DNA of 43,915 bases from Granulosicoccus sp. (GTDB lineage: Bacteria > Pseudomonadota > Gammaproteobacteria > Granulosicoccales > Granulosicoccaceae), in assembly GCA_023301795.1 (NCBI GenBank), contig JALZVU010000195.1, positions 1 to 43,915 of the forward strand. Reading direction: 5' to 3'. Positions within the stretch are counted from its first letter, which is position 1. Each line of letters opens with the position of its first letter. The notes under the pieces are model-generated. The model saw only the letters and a program-made list of their open reading frames with translations. It was not told where the DNA came from and did no database searches. Of this stretch, positions 33,907-43,347 are shown piece after piece. The position numbers were made by a program, and so were the translations under genes.

Positions 33907-35808
33907 TTACCGTGTTTCGTCAGCGAACCACTGCAGTGCGTGGTCCTGATCTCGCTTGAGGATGACATGCCGATTAGCGAATAATTTGTAGGGTGCGCTC
34001 CACTGACCGTCTGGCCATTGCACCCGCACCGTGGCGCGTTCAGCTACCCCGAGTCCTACATGAATAAATCCTGCCATGCCGGAACTGTGGCCACCCCCCA
34101 CCTGTACCCGGCGACTTTGTACTACATTGCCTGTTTTTATCGATAGCCTTGCACCCACTGCATGGCGGTTGGCCCCTGCTTGTTGTAATTCCAGTTTGAG
34201 CCAGTTTCCGCCAGCACGGGTTGTATCCTGATGCTGCATGCCAGTATGGCGAAACACAGAGACATTGGTGTCGCGATTAACCACGACAATATCCAGCAAA
34301 CCGTCCGCGTTTAGATCAATAACGTTAGCACCACGGCCGCGCGTATCCAGAGCAATACCTGCGATATCACCTTGTTCACTGAACACGCCATCAGCACCTC
34401 CCATCAGCAGATTGTCGGGGTCAAAGCTGGCAAAGTCTTGCATGTTTTCGACATTGCCTTTGGCGATGAACAGGTCTAGCCTAGCATCGTTGTTCACATC
34501 TTCGAATTGTGCGTGCCAGCCGGTACTGGGCTTGATGTCATCACCTGTATAGGGCCGGTGGGCGGTTGCTTGTCGCGACCATGCCATATCCTCGTACGCG
34601 GGGCGGTTCTCATCAATAGCCTGTTGCAGGTCCAGTACCTGTAATTTAGTGTCGCCCATGGACGTCAGCGCGTACTCAGGGTAGCCGTCGGCATTGAGAT
34701 CAGTTTCGGCAATGCCCATACCCCAAATGACCAACGAGTCCCAGCCGTCAGCACGGCCATACAAGCGTGGATATGATCCACTGTTCAGGCGCCACAGTTG
34801 CTCTTCACCATCGCGATAGTAATGTCTGTCGTTAGTGATTCGCAGTGCATCGGTGCCGCTTTTGTTCCAGTCAGTGAATAGCATGGACAGCGCACAATAG
34901 CCTGGTGACAGGTTTTGCTTGTTGCTGTAGTCAGGATGTTGAATATCATCCTTGTTTGAGTTTGAGTTTGAGTTTGAGTTTGAGTTTGAGTTTGAGTTTG
35001 AGTTTGAGTTTGAGTTTGAGTTTGAGTTTGAGCCAGGTGTCTTGCTTGCGCTGATGCTGCCTGACGGCCGATGCAGCTCGTTATCATGACAAGTGCCCCA
35101 CGGAGAACCGGGCGCTGTGCGATCCACATAGTTTCCGAATGCGAGAGTAGGAAAGTGATGGCCTGCCTCGAACGTTGCGCTGAAGGCGGTGGTCCATGCG
35201 TTACCGCCATCAAACCCCCAGCTTGCATTGGCAGGCTTGAAACTACAATCCTCACCACCTTGAAAAATCTGATTACTGCCAACCCGCAACACGACAAGGT
35301 CTAGAAAGCCATCGTTGTTGATGTCGATGGGATAGCTTCCTAGAACGCCTTTTATATTGAGGGTTTCTGCTTTGCTGGCACTGAACGCAAGTTCACCTGC
35401 TAACTTGCTGTTGTTGATAAATAACGCGGCAGGCTCATTACCACCGGCAAAATACAACTCCGGTAATCTGTCACCGTTGCAGTCAAAACTACTGACGCCA
35501 CCGCCGACAAAATATTCCCACGGTCCTGCATAGCGATGTTCGATGCCAGCTTGTGCAGCCTGTTCCAGATAGGCAGGGATATCACCGCTGTACTGGTTGT
35601 CAGGATTATTAGCGTCAGACTCGGTGCCAGTGCCAGTGCCAGTGCCAGTGCCAGTGCCAGTGCCAGTGCCAGTGCCAGTGCCAGTGCTTGACGTGGACCT
35701 CGAGGATGCATTGGCCACAGCACCAGCGCTGAGGAGAATGAGCAACAATGCTGCGCCGCACTTGCCAATCGCACTTGAGCAACTTCTCATGGTGCCACTA
35801 GCATTCAC
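33907..35808 (-). CDS. exported FG-GAP/ASPIC-UnbV repeat protein with two dipeptide tracts
   Basis: A 633-residue protein. The GTG start at 35808 overlaps the upstream stop (GTGA); ATG 35790 is an alternative. Signal peptide ALLLILLSAGAVANA is followed by a Gly-Thr tract (residues about 41-61). FG-GAP/VCBS-type calcium loops recur: FDCNGDRLPELYF, IDINNDGFLDLVVL, DLNADGYPEYALT, VNNDARLDLFIA and DLNADGLLDIVVV. An Asn-Ser tract of 26 residues (about 260-285) splits the beta-propeller. The C-terminal 80 residues match ASPIC/UnbV (ARLSIKTGNVVQSRRVQVGG). It is an exported propeller of unknown role, in one operon with a di-haem oxidoreductase and xylB. Confidence 0.85.
   Translation of the reverse strand: MNASGTMRSCSSAIGKCGAALLLILLSAGAVANASSRSTSSTGTGTGTGTGTGTGTGTGTGTESDANNPDNQYSGDIPAYLEQAAQAGIEHRYAGPWEYFVGGGVSSFDCNGDRLPELYFAGGNEPAALFINNSKLAGELAFSASKAETLNIKGVLGSYPIDINNDGFLDLVVLRVGSNQIFQGGEDCSFKPANASWGFDGGNAWTTAFSATFEAGHHFPTLAFGNYVDRTAPGSPWGTCHDNELHRPSGSISASKTPGSNSNSNSNSNSNSNSNSNSNSNSNSNKDDIQHPDYSNKQNLSPGYCALSMLFTDWNKSGTDALRITNDRHYYRDGEEQLWRLNSGSYPRLYGRADGWDSLVIWGMGIAETDLNADGYPEYALTSMGDTKLQVLDLQQAIDENRPAYEDMAWSRQATAHRPYTGDDIKPSTGWHAQFEDVNNDARLDLFIAKGNVENMQDFASFDPDNLLMGGADGVFSEQGDIAGIALDTRGRGANVIDLNADGLLDIVVVNRDTNVSVFRHTGMQHQDTTRAGGNWLKLELQQAGANRHAVGARLSIKTGNVVQSRRVQVGGGHSSGMAGFIHVGLGVAERATVRVQWPDGQWSAPYKLFANRHVILKRDQDHALQWFADETR
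34955..35032. repeat. TTTGAG hexanucleotide repeat, 13 copies
   Basis: A perfect 78-bp tract of 13 TTTGAG units. On the minus strand it encodes alternating Asn and Ser in the ASPIC-type protein, so length changes would stay in frame. Confidence 0.95.
35624..35687. repeat. GTGCCA hexanucleotide repeat, about 10.7 copies
   Basis: A perfect GTGCCA tract inside the same gene encodes alternating Gly and Thr just after the signal peptide. It is the second independent hexamer tract in this one gene. Confidence 0.95.
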
Positions 35809-37274
35809 GGCGGGCTGATATCCAATGTTTTTAGAAAGGCGATGATCGATGAGCGTTGCTCATTATCCAGTGCATCCCAGGCGTCGCGACTGTTTCGAGC
35901 CTGACCACCGTGAGCATCTATTACCTGCGACAGTGTGGTCATGTCGCCGCGGTGTCCGTAGGGCGCTGTAGCAGCAACGCCCCAAAGCTCAGTTGTCATA
36001 AAGACGTTGCGTTCCACAAAGCGTTGCGACAGTAACTCGTTACCTAGCGACGCTACCTGCTGGTCACTGATGACGTGCCGTTTTAGATCGCCGAATAATG
36101 GAATCCGGTAGTGGCCCTCGGCATTGCGTGTTAACAGCTGCGCCCATGGAAGGAGCGATAGCGCATAAATGGTGGAATCTGCTTCATTCTCGCGCAACGT
36201 ACCAGCCGCATCCAAGGGGCCCGGATCGTGAAAATCCAGACTCTCCAGCGGCAGATAGGGTCGATGACAACTGTCGCAACCAATCTGCGCAAACAGGGCT
36301 TCACCTGTTGTGGCAGCCTGCGTCCAGCGTGTGTCGGTAGGCTGGAATCGGGTGGGTGGCGCCAGTGCCGCTTGCCATGCCACCAAGGCAGAGACATCGC
36401 TGTCACTAATCTCGCGTGTATAGCCATCACCATCGAAATCTGCATCGCCCGTCCAGCGCGGACCAAACCGTTCAGTAGCTTGCATCCCGTGATGATGATT
36501 TAGCGCATTCACCGTAAATTGGCGCAGAGAGGTCATCACCCCTTTATGGCTGAAGGGGCGTACTACCAGATCCTGATCCACACCTTGCACTTTGCGGGTG
36601 TCGATGGTGCCATCAGGCATAGCCAATAGCGAGCCAAAGTTGACTTGTTTGCTGTGCAATGACTGTTTAACGGGTGCGCCGGTCTTTTTTGCAAGCTTCA
36701 ACGCCGTTGAGCGCAGTTGTACAAGGTCGCGGCTCATTTCGCGTGCCAACAGTTCGATCAATCCTGCACCGAAGAGGTGGTTGGTATTGCGCTCGTTAGA
36801 GAATTGCGGATCCGTGGTATCGAAATCGCTATGAACAAAGCCCTCTGATACAAAAACATTGGCAGAAAAATCGCCAGCACCGCCAATAAACGGTACGTTG
36901 TGACAACTACTGCAAGCATTGGCGTCTAGACCAGCTGTTCGTGAAAATTCGCTGCGGGGGGCGCGCTTGCGTTTTGTCGGAATGATGGCTTGAGTGGCCA
37001 TAGGTCTTCCAGCACCGTCGAGAACGGTAAAGCGAGCATCAAAAAGCTGCTCTCCGTGCTCAAGAAACCGTTGCAGTGACTCGGCATCCAGGCGGCCTGT
37101 GTAACTATCGCCACCGGGTAGGGTCGGCAGTGCGTGTTCACTCCAGGGGCTTCGCTGTTCTGGCCACGAAACACTGTCTGCAGCCGACGATACGCCATGG
37201 CTCAACGCTAGCAAGAGAGCTGCTTGAACTGCTACTAAGAGATTGCCCGTTTGATGTACGCGTGTGGTCTTCAT
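35805..37274 (-). CDS. di-haem oxidoreductase, DHOR/putative peroxidase family
   Basis: ATG 37274 gives 489 residues with signal peptide LLVAVQAALLLALSHGVSSA; the frame extends to 37358 without support. Two c-type haem sites are seen: CSSCH (Cys121-His125) and CDSCH (Cys333-His337). The flanks fit the DHOR family, formerly thiol oxidoreductases, related to MauG and cytochrome c peroxidases: GGAGDFSANVF, DADFDGDGYTREI, PYLPLES, and TTELWGVAATAPYGHRGDMTTL at the C-terminus. It should be a periplasmic electron-transfer enzyme of unknown substrate. Its stop overlaps the ASPIC-type GTG start. It is divergent from xylF over a 167-base gap. Confidence 0.87.
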   Translation of the reverse strand: MKTTRVHQTGNLLVAVQAALLLALSHGVSSAADSVSWPEQRSPWSEHALPTLPGGDSYTGRLDAESLQRFLEHGEQLFDARFTVLDGAGRPMATQAIIPTKRKRAPRSEFSRTAGLDANACSSCHNVPFIGGAGDFSANVFVSEGFVHSDFDTTDPQFSNERNTNHLFGAGLIELLAREMSRDLVQLRSTALKLAKKTGAPVKQSLHSKQVNFGSLLAMPDGTIDTRKVQGVDQDLVVRPFSHKGVMTSLRQFTVNALNHHHGMQATERFGPRWTGDADFDGDGYTREISDSDVSALVAWQAALAPPTRFQPTDTRWTQAATTGEALFAQIGCDSCHRPYLPLESLDFHDPGPLDAAGTLRENEADSTIYALSLLPWAQLLTRNAEGHYRIPLFGDLKRHVISDQQVASLGNELLSQRFVERNVFMTTELWGVAATAPYGHRGDMTTLSQVIDAHGGQARNSRDAWDALDNEQRSSIIAFLKTLDISPP

Positions 37275-37441
37275 TTTGTTGGATCTGTAATTGTGGGACA
37301 GACTCTTTGGTCGATATGGCAAAAACAACTTGACACAATCCAGCTCAGAAGTCACCATTTATTCCAGTCGTGAAATAAATAACAGTTCACGTCGGTCTAG
37401 CGCCATTCGCGCGCACTGTTTCAAACTACACTGGAGTGAGC
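37275..37441. promoter_or_regulatory. divergent promoter region of xylF and the di-haem gene
   Basis: This 167-bp gap contains TTGACA at 37330-37335 reading toward xylF, but the -10 region is weak at standard spacing. An interrupted inverted repeat, GTGAA (37370-37374) and TTCAC (37386-37390), is a candidate operator for a xylose regulator. No xylR gene is in the window. Confidence 0.35.
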
Positions 37442-38479
37442 ATGAAAAAAACTGGAGCCCTTATTCTGGCTGCAACGGTATCAGCAGTTTTTGCTGGTCC
37501 TGTTCTGGCGGAAGGTAAAGTTATCGGTGTTTCCTGGTCCAACTTTCAAGAAGAGCGTTGGAAAACTGATGAGGCAGCTATGCTAGCGGCTATCGAGGCA
37601 GCGGGCGACTCATACATCTCAGCGGACGCGCAATCTTCTGCGGCTAAGCAGCTGACAGACATCGAAGCGTTGATCGCTCAAGGTGCTGATGCATTGATCA
37701 TCCTTGCTCAGGATTCCGGCGCCATTGGGCCTGCTATCGAGAACGCCGCGAACGAAGGCATCCCGGTAGTTGGCTATGATCGCCTGATTGAAAATCCTGA
37801 TGCGTTCTACATTACGTTCGATAACGTGGAAGTGGGTCGTATGCAGGCGCGGGCTGTACTGGAAGCGATGCCTGAAGGCAACTATGCGTTTATAAAAGGG
37901 TCGTCTCAAGATCCTAATGCTGATTTTCTGTTCGGTGGACAGATGGAAGTGCTCAAAGAGGCGATGGACAGCGGCAAGATCAAGAACGTGGGTGAAGCCT
38001 ATACCGACGGCTGGAAACCTGAGAACGCTCAGCGTAATATGGAGCAGATCCTCACGGCTAACGACAACAACATTGATGCTGTAGTTGCGTCTAATGATGG
38101 AACAGCTGGTGGTGTTGTTGCGGCGCTGGCAGGTCAGGGCCTTGATGGTTCAGTTCCAGTATCTGGCCAGGATGGCGACCATGCTGCATTGAACCGAGTT
38201 GCCCGCGGCACGCAAACGGTTTCTGTATGGAAAGATGCTCGGGTATTAGGTGCAGGTGCTGCCTCGATTGCCACGATGCTGGCCGACGGCAAAAGCATGA
38301 GTGATATTCCTGATAGCGTCAGCTGGGCCGGTGGTCCAAATGGTACCGAAATGACGGCTATATTCCTCGAGCCTGTGCCTATCAAAGCCGAAAATCTGGG
38401 CGATGTCATCGCTGCTGGCTGGATCGAGAAAGACAAGGTTTGTGAAGGCGCACTCGACACTGTTGCTGCTTGTCAGTAG
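37442..38479 (+). CDS. xylF: D-xylose ABC transporter substrate-binding protein
   Basis: ATG 37442 is preceded by GGAG (37433-37436) at 5-base spacing and gives 345 residues. Signal peptide [19 protein letters not shown]. It is a type I sugar SBP of the XylF branch: [80 protein letters not shown] and [10 protein letters not shown]-like [20 protein letters not shown]. It captures D-xylose in the periplasm for XylHG. It is separated from xylH by 447 bases that contain a large tetranucleotide repeat, which is unusual for one operon. Confidence 0.95.
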   Translation: MKKTGALILAATVSAVFAGPVLAEGKVIGVSWSNFQEERWKTDEAAMLAAIEAAGDSYISADAQSSAAKQLTDIEALIAQGADALIILAQDSGAIGPAIENAANEGIPVVGYDRLIENPDAFYITFDNVEVGRMQARAVLEAMPEGNYAFIKGSSQDPNADFLFGGQMEVLKEAMDSGKIKNVGEAYTDGWKPENAQRNMEQILTANDNNIDAVVASNDGTAGGVVAALAGQGLDGSVPVSGQDGDHAALNRVARGTQTVSVWKDARVLGAGAASIATMLADGKSMSDIPDSVSWAGGPNGTEMTAIFLEPVPIKAENLGDVIAAGWIEKDKVCEGALDTVAACQ

Positions 38480-38926
38480 CCCACTTGTCTGGTAGATCGC
38501 TTTCTATGTCGGGTGGTCGCCAAACTAAGTAGTAAGTTAGTAAGTTAGTAAGTTAGTAAGTTAGTAAGCAAGTAAGCAAGTAAGCAAGTAAGCAAGTAAG
38601 CAAGTAAGCAAGCAAGCAAGCAAGCAAGTCGGCTCTGTATGAACTGCAGGTGCGCTGACGCTGAGGCAGCAGGTATTCGTCCTGTAATGGATGGGTACCT
38701 GCTCTCAGAACCCCTGGGGCGCAATTGAATAGCGCTGTGCACGACCAAGATTGCCTGTCGTGAGCTCTTTTGTTTGTGCAGCCCGCCTCAGCATAACTCG
38801 TTGAGTGATTCTGCAACCTGTACGTACATCGGCACGGAGTTGTGTCATGGATCGTCACTGAACAGTAAATCGCTCTGATTTAACCGTTTTGATTTCCGGT
38901 TTTTTCTTTTTTGAGTAGTCAATTCT
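38480..38926. other. 447-bp xylF-xylH gap with tandem repeat
   Basis: No supported gene. The left part holds a 100-bp CAAG/TAAG repeat (38529-38628); the right part, 38630-38926, shows no clear terminator or operator. Reading frames in the repeat give only Leu/Ala/Cys/Tyr strings and are artefacts. Confidence 0.6.
38529..38628. repeat. compound tetranucleotide repeat between xylF and xylH
   Basis: About 25 tetramer units arranged in three blocks: roughly four TTAGTAAG octamers, then about six CAAGTAAG octamers, then about five CAAG tetramers. The stepwise change suggests growth by slippage with point changes fixed between expansions. Confidence 0.93.
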
Positions 38927-40240
38927 ATGCCTGAACCACAGACCACAGCGTCGACCGATGGCGCGCGACAGTCGCAAGAGTCATTGCTGACTCGGCTTGT
39001 CCGGGCGACCGAAGTAGACACGCGCATGCTGGGCATGATGGGTGCGCTGCTGCTCATCTGGATTGTTTTCCATATCTTCTCGGATGGCAGGTTTTTAACA
39101 CCGCGTAATTTGTGGAACCTGTCTGTTCAAACATCCTCGGTTGCCATTATGTCTACCGGGATGGTCTTGATTATTGTTACCCGGCACATCGATTTATCGG
39201 TTGGCTCAATTCTGGGTTTTGTCGCGATGATCATGGGGGTAACGCAAACGGTAGCGCTACCTGACATGCTGGGTTCTGGCAGCAGCTACACCTGGGCGAT
39301 TACGTTGGCTGTCGGCATCGTAGCGGGTGCATTCATTGGCGCAATACATGGCTATATCATCGCCTATTTAAGCGTACCAGCCTTTATCGTCACGCTGGGT
39401 GGTTTACTGGTATGGCGTGGGGCTGCCTGGTGGGTAACTTCTGGCCAAACTGTTGCGCCGATGGACCCCACCTTTCGCCTTATGGGCGGCGGGCCTTATG
39501 GTGCCATAGGTGCATTCTGGAGCTGGGTAGTGGGGTGCATTGCCTGTGCCGGCATAGTTTTTATGATTGCCTTAGGCCGACGCAACCGCAAGCGTTTTAA
39601 TTTTCCATTGCGGCCAATGTGGGCAGAACTCACATTGGCAGGCGCAGGCTGTGCGGCAGTGCTGGGTGCTGTGGCTGTTGCCAATAGTTATCCTTGGCCG
39701 CGTGGCATTGTTAACCGTTATGCAACCGCTAATAATATTGCAGTGCCTGAAGGCGGCTTGTTTATTGCGCACGGCATTGCTATACCGGTTCTCATAGCGG
39801 TGTGTGTTGGTATTGTCATGACATTCGTGGCTACCCGTACGCGTTTTGGTCGTTATGTTTTTGCCATGGGGGGGAACCCTGAAGCGGCTGAATTAGCGGG
39901 TATCAACACACGCTGGGTGACAATGAAAATCTTTATCCTCATGGGTATGTTGTGTGCCATTGCCGGTGCTATCTCAACTGCAAGACTCAATGCATCCACC
40001 AATGCACAAGGTACGCTTGACGAGCTATTGGTTATCGCTGCAGCAGTTATAGGCGGAACATCGCTCAGCGGCGGAATAGGGACGATTGTGGGGGCCATCC
40101 TCGGGGCTCTTGTCATGCAGTCTCTGCAGTCAGGCATGGTGCTGTTGGGCGTTGATGCACCTTTTCAGAATGTGGTTGTGGGTGTAGTGCTTGTACTGGC
40201 GGTGTGGCTGGACGGGCTCTACCGTAGACATTCGGTGTAG
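38927..40240 (+). CDS. xylH: D-xylose ABC transporter permease
   Basis: A 437-residue permease of the ribose/xylose/arabinose type with about 10-12 helices. Key segments are FLTPRNLWNLSVQTSSVAIM, TRHIDLSVGSILGFVAMIMG, GYIIAYLSVPAFIVTLGGL, GRYVFAMGGNPEAAELAGI and IGGTSLSGGIGTIVGAILGA. Length and the 100-residue central loop (RRNRKRFNFPLRPMWAEL) fit XylH. It forms the membrane channel with XylG. The ribosome site is weak. The order xylF-xylH-xylG differs from E. coli xylFGH. Confidence 0.93.
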   Translation: MPEPQTTASTDGARQSQESLLTRLVRATEVDTRMLGMMGALLLIWIVFHIFSDGRFLTPRNLWNLSVQTSSVAIMSTGMVLIIVTRHIDLSVGSILGFVAMIMGVTQTVALPDMLGSGSSYTWAITLAVGIVAGAFIGAIHGYIIAYLSVPAFIVTLGGLLVWRGAAWWVTSGQTVAPMDPTFRLMGGGPYGAIGAFWSWVVGCIACAGIVFMIALGRRNRKRFNFPLRPMWAELTLAGAGCAAVLGAVAVANSYPWPRGIVNRYATANNIAVPEGGLFIAHGIAIPVLIAVCVGIVMTFVATRTRFGRYVFAMGGNPEAAELAGINTRWVTMKIFILMGMLCAIAGAISTARLNASTNAQGTLDELLVIAAAVIGGTSLSGGIGTIVGAILGALVMQSLQSGMVLLGVDAPFQNVVVGVVLVLAVWLDGLYRRHSV

Positions 40241-40252
40241 CGAGAATATTTC

Positions 40253-41083
40253 ATGAATAATGCAAGTGTGGAAAATCAGTCTACGAATGTAAATCGCCCG
40301 GAGCCCGTTGTTCGGATGGAGGATTGCTCGATTTCCTTCGGCGGCATTCATGCAGTGGATAACGCCTCGCTGAGTTTATGCAAAGGCGAAGTTGTCGCAT
40401 TACTGGGGCACAACGGTGCTGGTAAATCTACGTTTATCAAGTTGCTCTCGGGTGCCTATAAACGTGATACCGGCACCATCCATATTCGTGGTGAACAAGC
40501 CACTATCAACAACCCACGTGATGCCAAGGCCTATGGCATTGAAACTATCTACCAGACTCTGGCGCTAGCCGACAACGTGGACACCGCCGCCAATTTATAC
40601 CTAGGGCGCGAGTTGCGAACGGCTTGGGGCACACTGGATGATGTGGCTATGGAAGCCCGTGCACGTGAGGTGATGGGCAGGCTTAATCCACGGTTCCAGC
40701 GTTTCAAGGAACCTGTAAAAGCGTTGTCGGGTGGTCAGCGTCAGTCAGTGGCTATTGCGCGGGCCATCCTGTTTGACGCTCAGATACTGATCATGGACGA
40801 ACCCACTGCGGCGCTTGGACCGCAAGAGACAGCTCAGGTGGGTGAGCTCATCAAACAGCTGAAAGATGATGGCATCAGTATCTTTCTGATCAGCCATGAT
40901 ATAGACGATGTTTTTGATTTGGCTGATCATGTGGCCGTCATGAAAAACGGACAGATGGTGGGTACAGCGCCGGTTACCGACGTGACCCGAGATGAAGTGC
41001 TTGGCATGATCATACTGGGCAAGTGTCCACCCGGCGCCACGCCTGGGCCAGGTGCTTTGCGTGATGGCACGGTCAGTCAGTAG
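40253..41083 (+). CDS. xylG: xylose ABC transporter ATP-binding protein, single-domain
   Basis: A 276-residue ATPase with one nucleotide-binding domain: Walker [10 protein letters not shown] (residues 52-60), signature [15 protein letters not shown], Walker [13 protein letters not shown] and switch His in [21 protein letters not shown]. coli XylG has two fused domains and about 510 residues, so this single-domain type must act as a homodimer. Single-domain versions are known in other proteobacterial sugar importers. It starts 12 bases after xylH and powers xylose uptake. Confidence 0.92.
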   Translation: MNNASVENQSTNVNRPEPVVRMEDCSISFGGIHAVDNASLSLCKGEVVALLGHNGAGKSTFIKLLSGAYKRDTGTIHIRGEQATINNPRDAKAYGIETIYQTLALADNVDTAANLYLGRELRTAWGTLDDVAMEARAREVMGRLNPRFQRFKEPVKALSGGQRQSVAIARAILFDAQILIMDEPTAALGPQETAQVGELIKQLKDDGISIFLISHDIDDVFDLADHVAVMKNGQMVGTAPVTDVTRDEVLGMIILGKCPPGATPGPGALRDGTVSQ

Positions 41084-41135
41084 AACCTTTATTATTTAAC
41101 GTTATTCATTAATGACACTCAACAGGATTTCCTCT

Positions 41136-42446
41136 ATGAGTACAGGTTTTTTCGGATCAATTGACCGCATCCCCTATGCCGGTCCCCAAAGCGATGATCC
41201 GCTTACGTTTCGCCACTATCAAGCCGATGAATTGGTGTTGGGCAAGCGTATGGAGGATCACCTGCGTTTCTCTGTGTGTTATTGGCACAGCTTTGTGTGG
41301 CCGGGTAACGACCCCTTTGGTGCTCAGAGCTTTGAACGCCCCTGGTTTGGCAACACGCTGGAAGATGCCAAGCTCAAAGCCGATGTTGCTTTCGAGATGT
41401 TCACAGCGCTAGGCGCGCCGTACTACTGCTGGCATGATGCTGATATCAGGCCTGAAGGCGGCTCATTCGCGGAAAACACCGCTAATCTGGATGTGATGGT
41501 GGACTATCTTGGTGAAAAAATGGAGGCCACTGGGGTAAAGCTGCTGTGGGGTACGGCTAACCTGTTCTCGCATCGACGTTACATGGGGGGAGCAGCGACC
41601 AACCCTGATCCTGATGTTTTTGCCTTTGCCGCTGCCACCGTCAAAACCTGTCTGGACGCTACCCACAAGCTCGGTGGCGAAAACTACGTTCTCTGGGGAG
41701 GACGTGAAGGCTACGAGACACTGCTCAATACCGACCTGGAGCGCGAGCTTGACCAAATGGGCCGATTCCTGAATATGGTCGTTGAATACAAACACAAAAT
41801 CGGATTTAAGGGCGCAATTCTGATTGAGCCCAAGCCTCAGGAACCGACCAAACACCAGTATGATTTCGACGTGGCTACGGTGTATGGTTTTCTGAAGCGT
41901 TACGGCCTGGAGAACGAGGTTCGGGTCAACGTGGAGCAGGGTCACGCCATCCTTGCAGGGCACAGTTTTGAGCATGAGCTGGCCCTAGCGCGCACATTGG
42001 GCATATTCGGCTCCATCGATATGAACAGAAACGACTACCAATCGGGTTGGGATACTGATCAGTTCCCCAACAACGTGCCGGAAATGGCCTTGGCCTACTA
42101 TCAGGTCCTGCAAGCCGGTGGCTTCAGCACGGGCGGCACGAACTTTGATTCCAAATTACGACGGCAGTCCATCGACCCTCAAGATTTGCTTATCGCGCAC
42201 ATCGGCGGTATGGATTGTTGCGCACAAGGGCTGCGGGCTGCGGCCAAAATGGTCGAAGACGGTGCATTGTCCGTACCTCTGAAGGAACGTTATAGCGGTT
42301 GGAGTGACCAACATGCTAAGCAGATGTTAAGTGGGGCGCTTGGACTAGATGACATAGCTACCCATGTCTTGCACAATGATGTAAACCCGAGACCTCGCTC
42401 AGGAGCGCAAGAGAAGCTTGAAAACATTGTCAACCGTTACGTCTAA
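41136..42446 (+). CDS. xylA: xylose isomerase
   Basis: A 436-residue protein from ATG 41136, with AGGAT upstream; an in-frame ATG at 41112 is less likely. Signatures of class II xylose isomerases are all seen: [26 protein letters not shown] (catalytic His), [36 protein letters not shown] (metal-binding Glu, His), [19 protein letters not shown] and [19 protein letters not shown] (Asp metal ligands). It converts D-xylose to D-xylulose, which XylB phosphorylates. It closes the uptake operon xylFHGA and overlaps the following DUF4159 gene by 29 bases. Confidence 0.97.
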   Translation: MSTGFFGSIDRIPYAGPQSDDPLTFRHYQADELVLGKRMEDHLRFSVCYWHSFVWPGNDPFGAQSFERPWFGNTLEDAKLKADVAFEMFTALGAPYYCWHDADIRPEGGSFAENTANLDVMVDYLGEKMEATGVKLLWGTANLFSHRRYMGGAATNPDPDVFAFAAATVKTCLDATHKLGGENYVLWGGREGYETLLNTDLERELDQMGRFLNMVVEYKHKIGFKGAILIEPKPQEPTKHQYDFDVATVYGFLKRYGLENEVRVNVEQGHAILAGHSFEHELALARTLGIFGSIDMNRNDYQSGWDTDQFPNNVPEMALAYYQVLQAGGFSTGGTNFDSKLRRQSIDPQDLLIAHIGGMDCCAQGLRAAAKMVEDGALSVPLKERYSGWSDQHAKQMLSGALGLDDIATHVLHNDVNPRPRSGAQEKLENIVNRYV

Positions 42447-43341
42447 GCCCGGCTCCAACGAGCCCGGGTCCAAAAAATCAAGGCGCCTGCTGCAGAGAAT
42501 TCGCAGTGGCGCTGCAGGTGCTGCCTGCCTGTTCGCAGCAGGCGCGGCTCAAGCCGAGCTTGCCATCTGCACAACGCCTCAGCGTCCTGATTGTCCCATG
42601 GCCCTGACAACACCTGCAGAACAGGAATTCACGTTCTCACGGCTGATGTTTAACGACAATCAGGTTGCTATCGCGAACCTTGGAGATCGTATTGGCTACC
42701 CGCACTGGCAGGCCGATTGCTCCGAATCCGAGCCGCATTTCATTGCGGCAATGAAACGTCTGACACGGGTAGACACAAATACGCAAAGCCAGTCTATCGC
42801 CCTGACTGACCCGCGCATCTACGACTACCCGATGTTATACGTCGTTGAAGCAGGCTTTGCTTCATTTTCACAAGGTGAGGCGGACAACCTGCGCGAGTAC
42901 CTCCTGCGCGGCGGATTTTTGCTGGTAGATGATTTTCACGGATCCTACCAATGGTCAGAGTTCGAAGGCTGGATGGGGCAGGTGTTCCCTGACCGGGATA
43001 TTGTCGATATTCCGCCAAGCCACGAAATCTTCAACGTGCATTTTGCCATTGACGAATTCATCCAGATCCCAGGGCTGCGCGCTCTGTGCCTGAATCCAGG
43101 ACAGACCTGGGAGTTACCCATCATGAAGACTGCCGCGGTTAACGAAAGTAATACATCCCGCCAAGAGCCTCGCTGGCGAGGTGTGCTTGACGATGATGGC
43201 CGGGTGATGGCCATCATTAACTGGAACATGGATTTAGGCGATGCCTGGGAGCATGCGGACATGGAGGAATACAGTGCGCTGTATACCGCCACGGCCTATC
43301 GCTTAGGCGTCAACTACGTCATTTACGGAATGACGCATTGA
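42418..43341 (+). CDS. exported DUF4159 protein
   Basis: A 307-residue protein of DUF4159. The most upstream start is TTG 42418, with AGGAG 12 bases before it; the true start is uncertain. A signal peptide is present ([17 protein letters not shown]). Family motifs are [61 protein letters not shown] and [19 protein letters not shown]. In other genomes DUF4159 goes with MoxR/aerotolerance-type clusters and its role is unknown. Here it overlaps the 3' end of xylA, so it is likely co-expressed with xylose use. Confidence 0.8.
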   Translation: MKTLSTVTSKPGSNEPGSKKSRRLLQRIRSGAAGAACLFAAGAAQAELAICTTPQRPDCPMALTTPAEQEFTFSRLMFNDNQVAIANLGDRIGYPHWQADCSESEPHFIAAMKRLTRVDTNTQSQSIALTDPRIYDYPMLYVVEAGFASFSQGEADNLREYLLRGGFLLVDDFHGSYQWSEFEGWMGQVFPDRDIVDIPPSHEIFNVHFAIDEFIQIPGLRALCLNPGQTWELPIMKTAAVNESNTSRQEPRWRGVLDDDGRVMAIINWNMDLGDAWEHADMEEYSALYTATAYRLGVNYVIYGMTH

Positions 43342-43347
43342 TGTTTT

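Noticed and set aside
34785-35774. Frames with Thr-Gln and Leu-Ala strings in the ASPIC gene region
   Set aside because: They are other-frame readings of the hexamer repeats inside a well-supported gene.
38529-38628. Possible CRISPR array
   Set aside because: Units of 4-8 bases with no spacers and no cas genes; it is a microsatellite.
38545-38858. Minus-strand frames rich in Leu/Ala/Tyr/Cys over the xylF-xylH gap
   Set aside because: They are translations of the tetranucleotide repeat, not genes.
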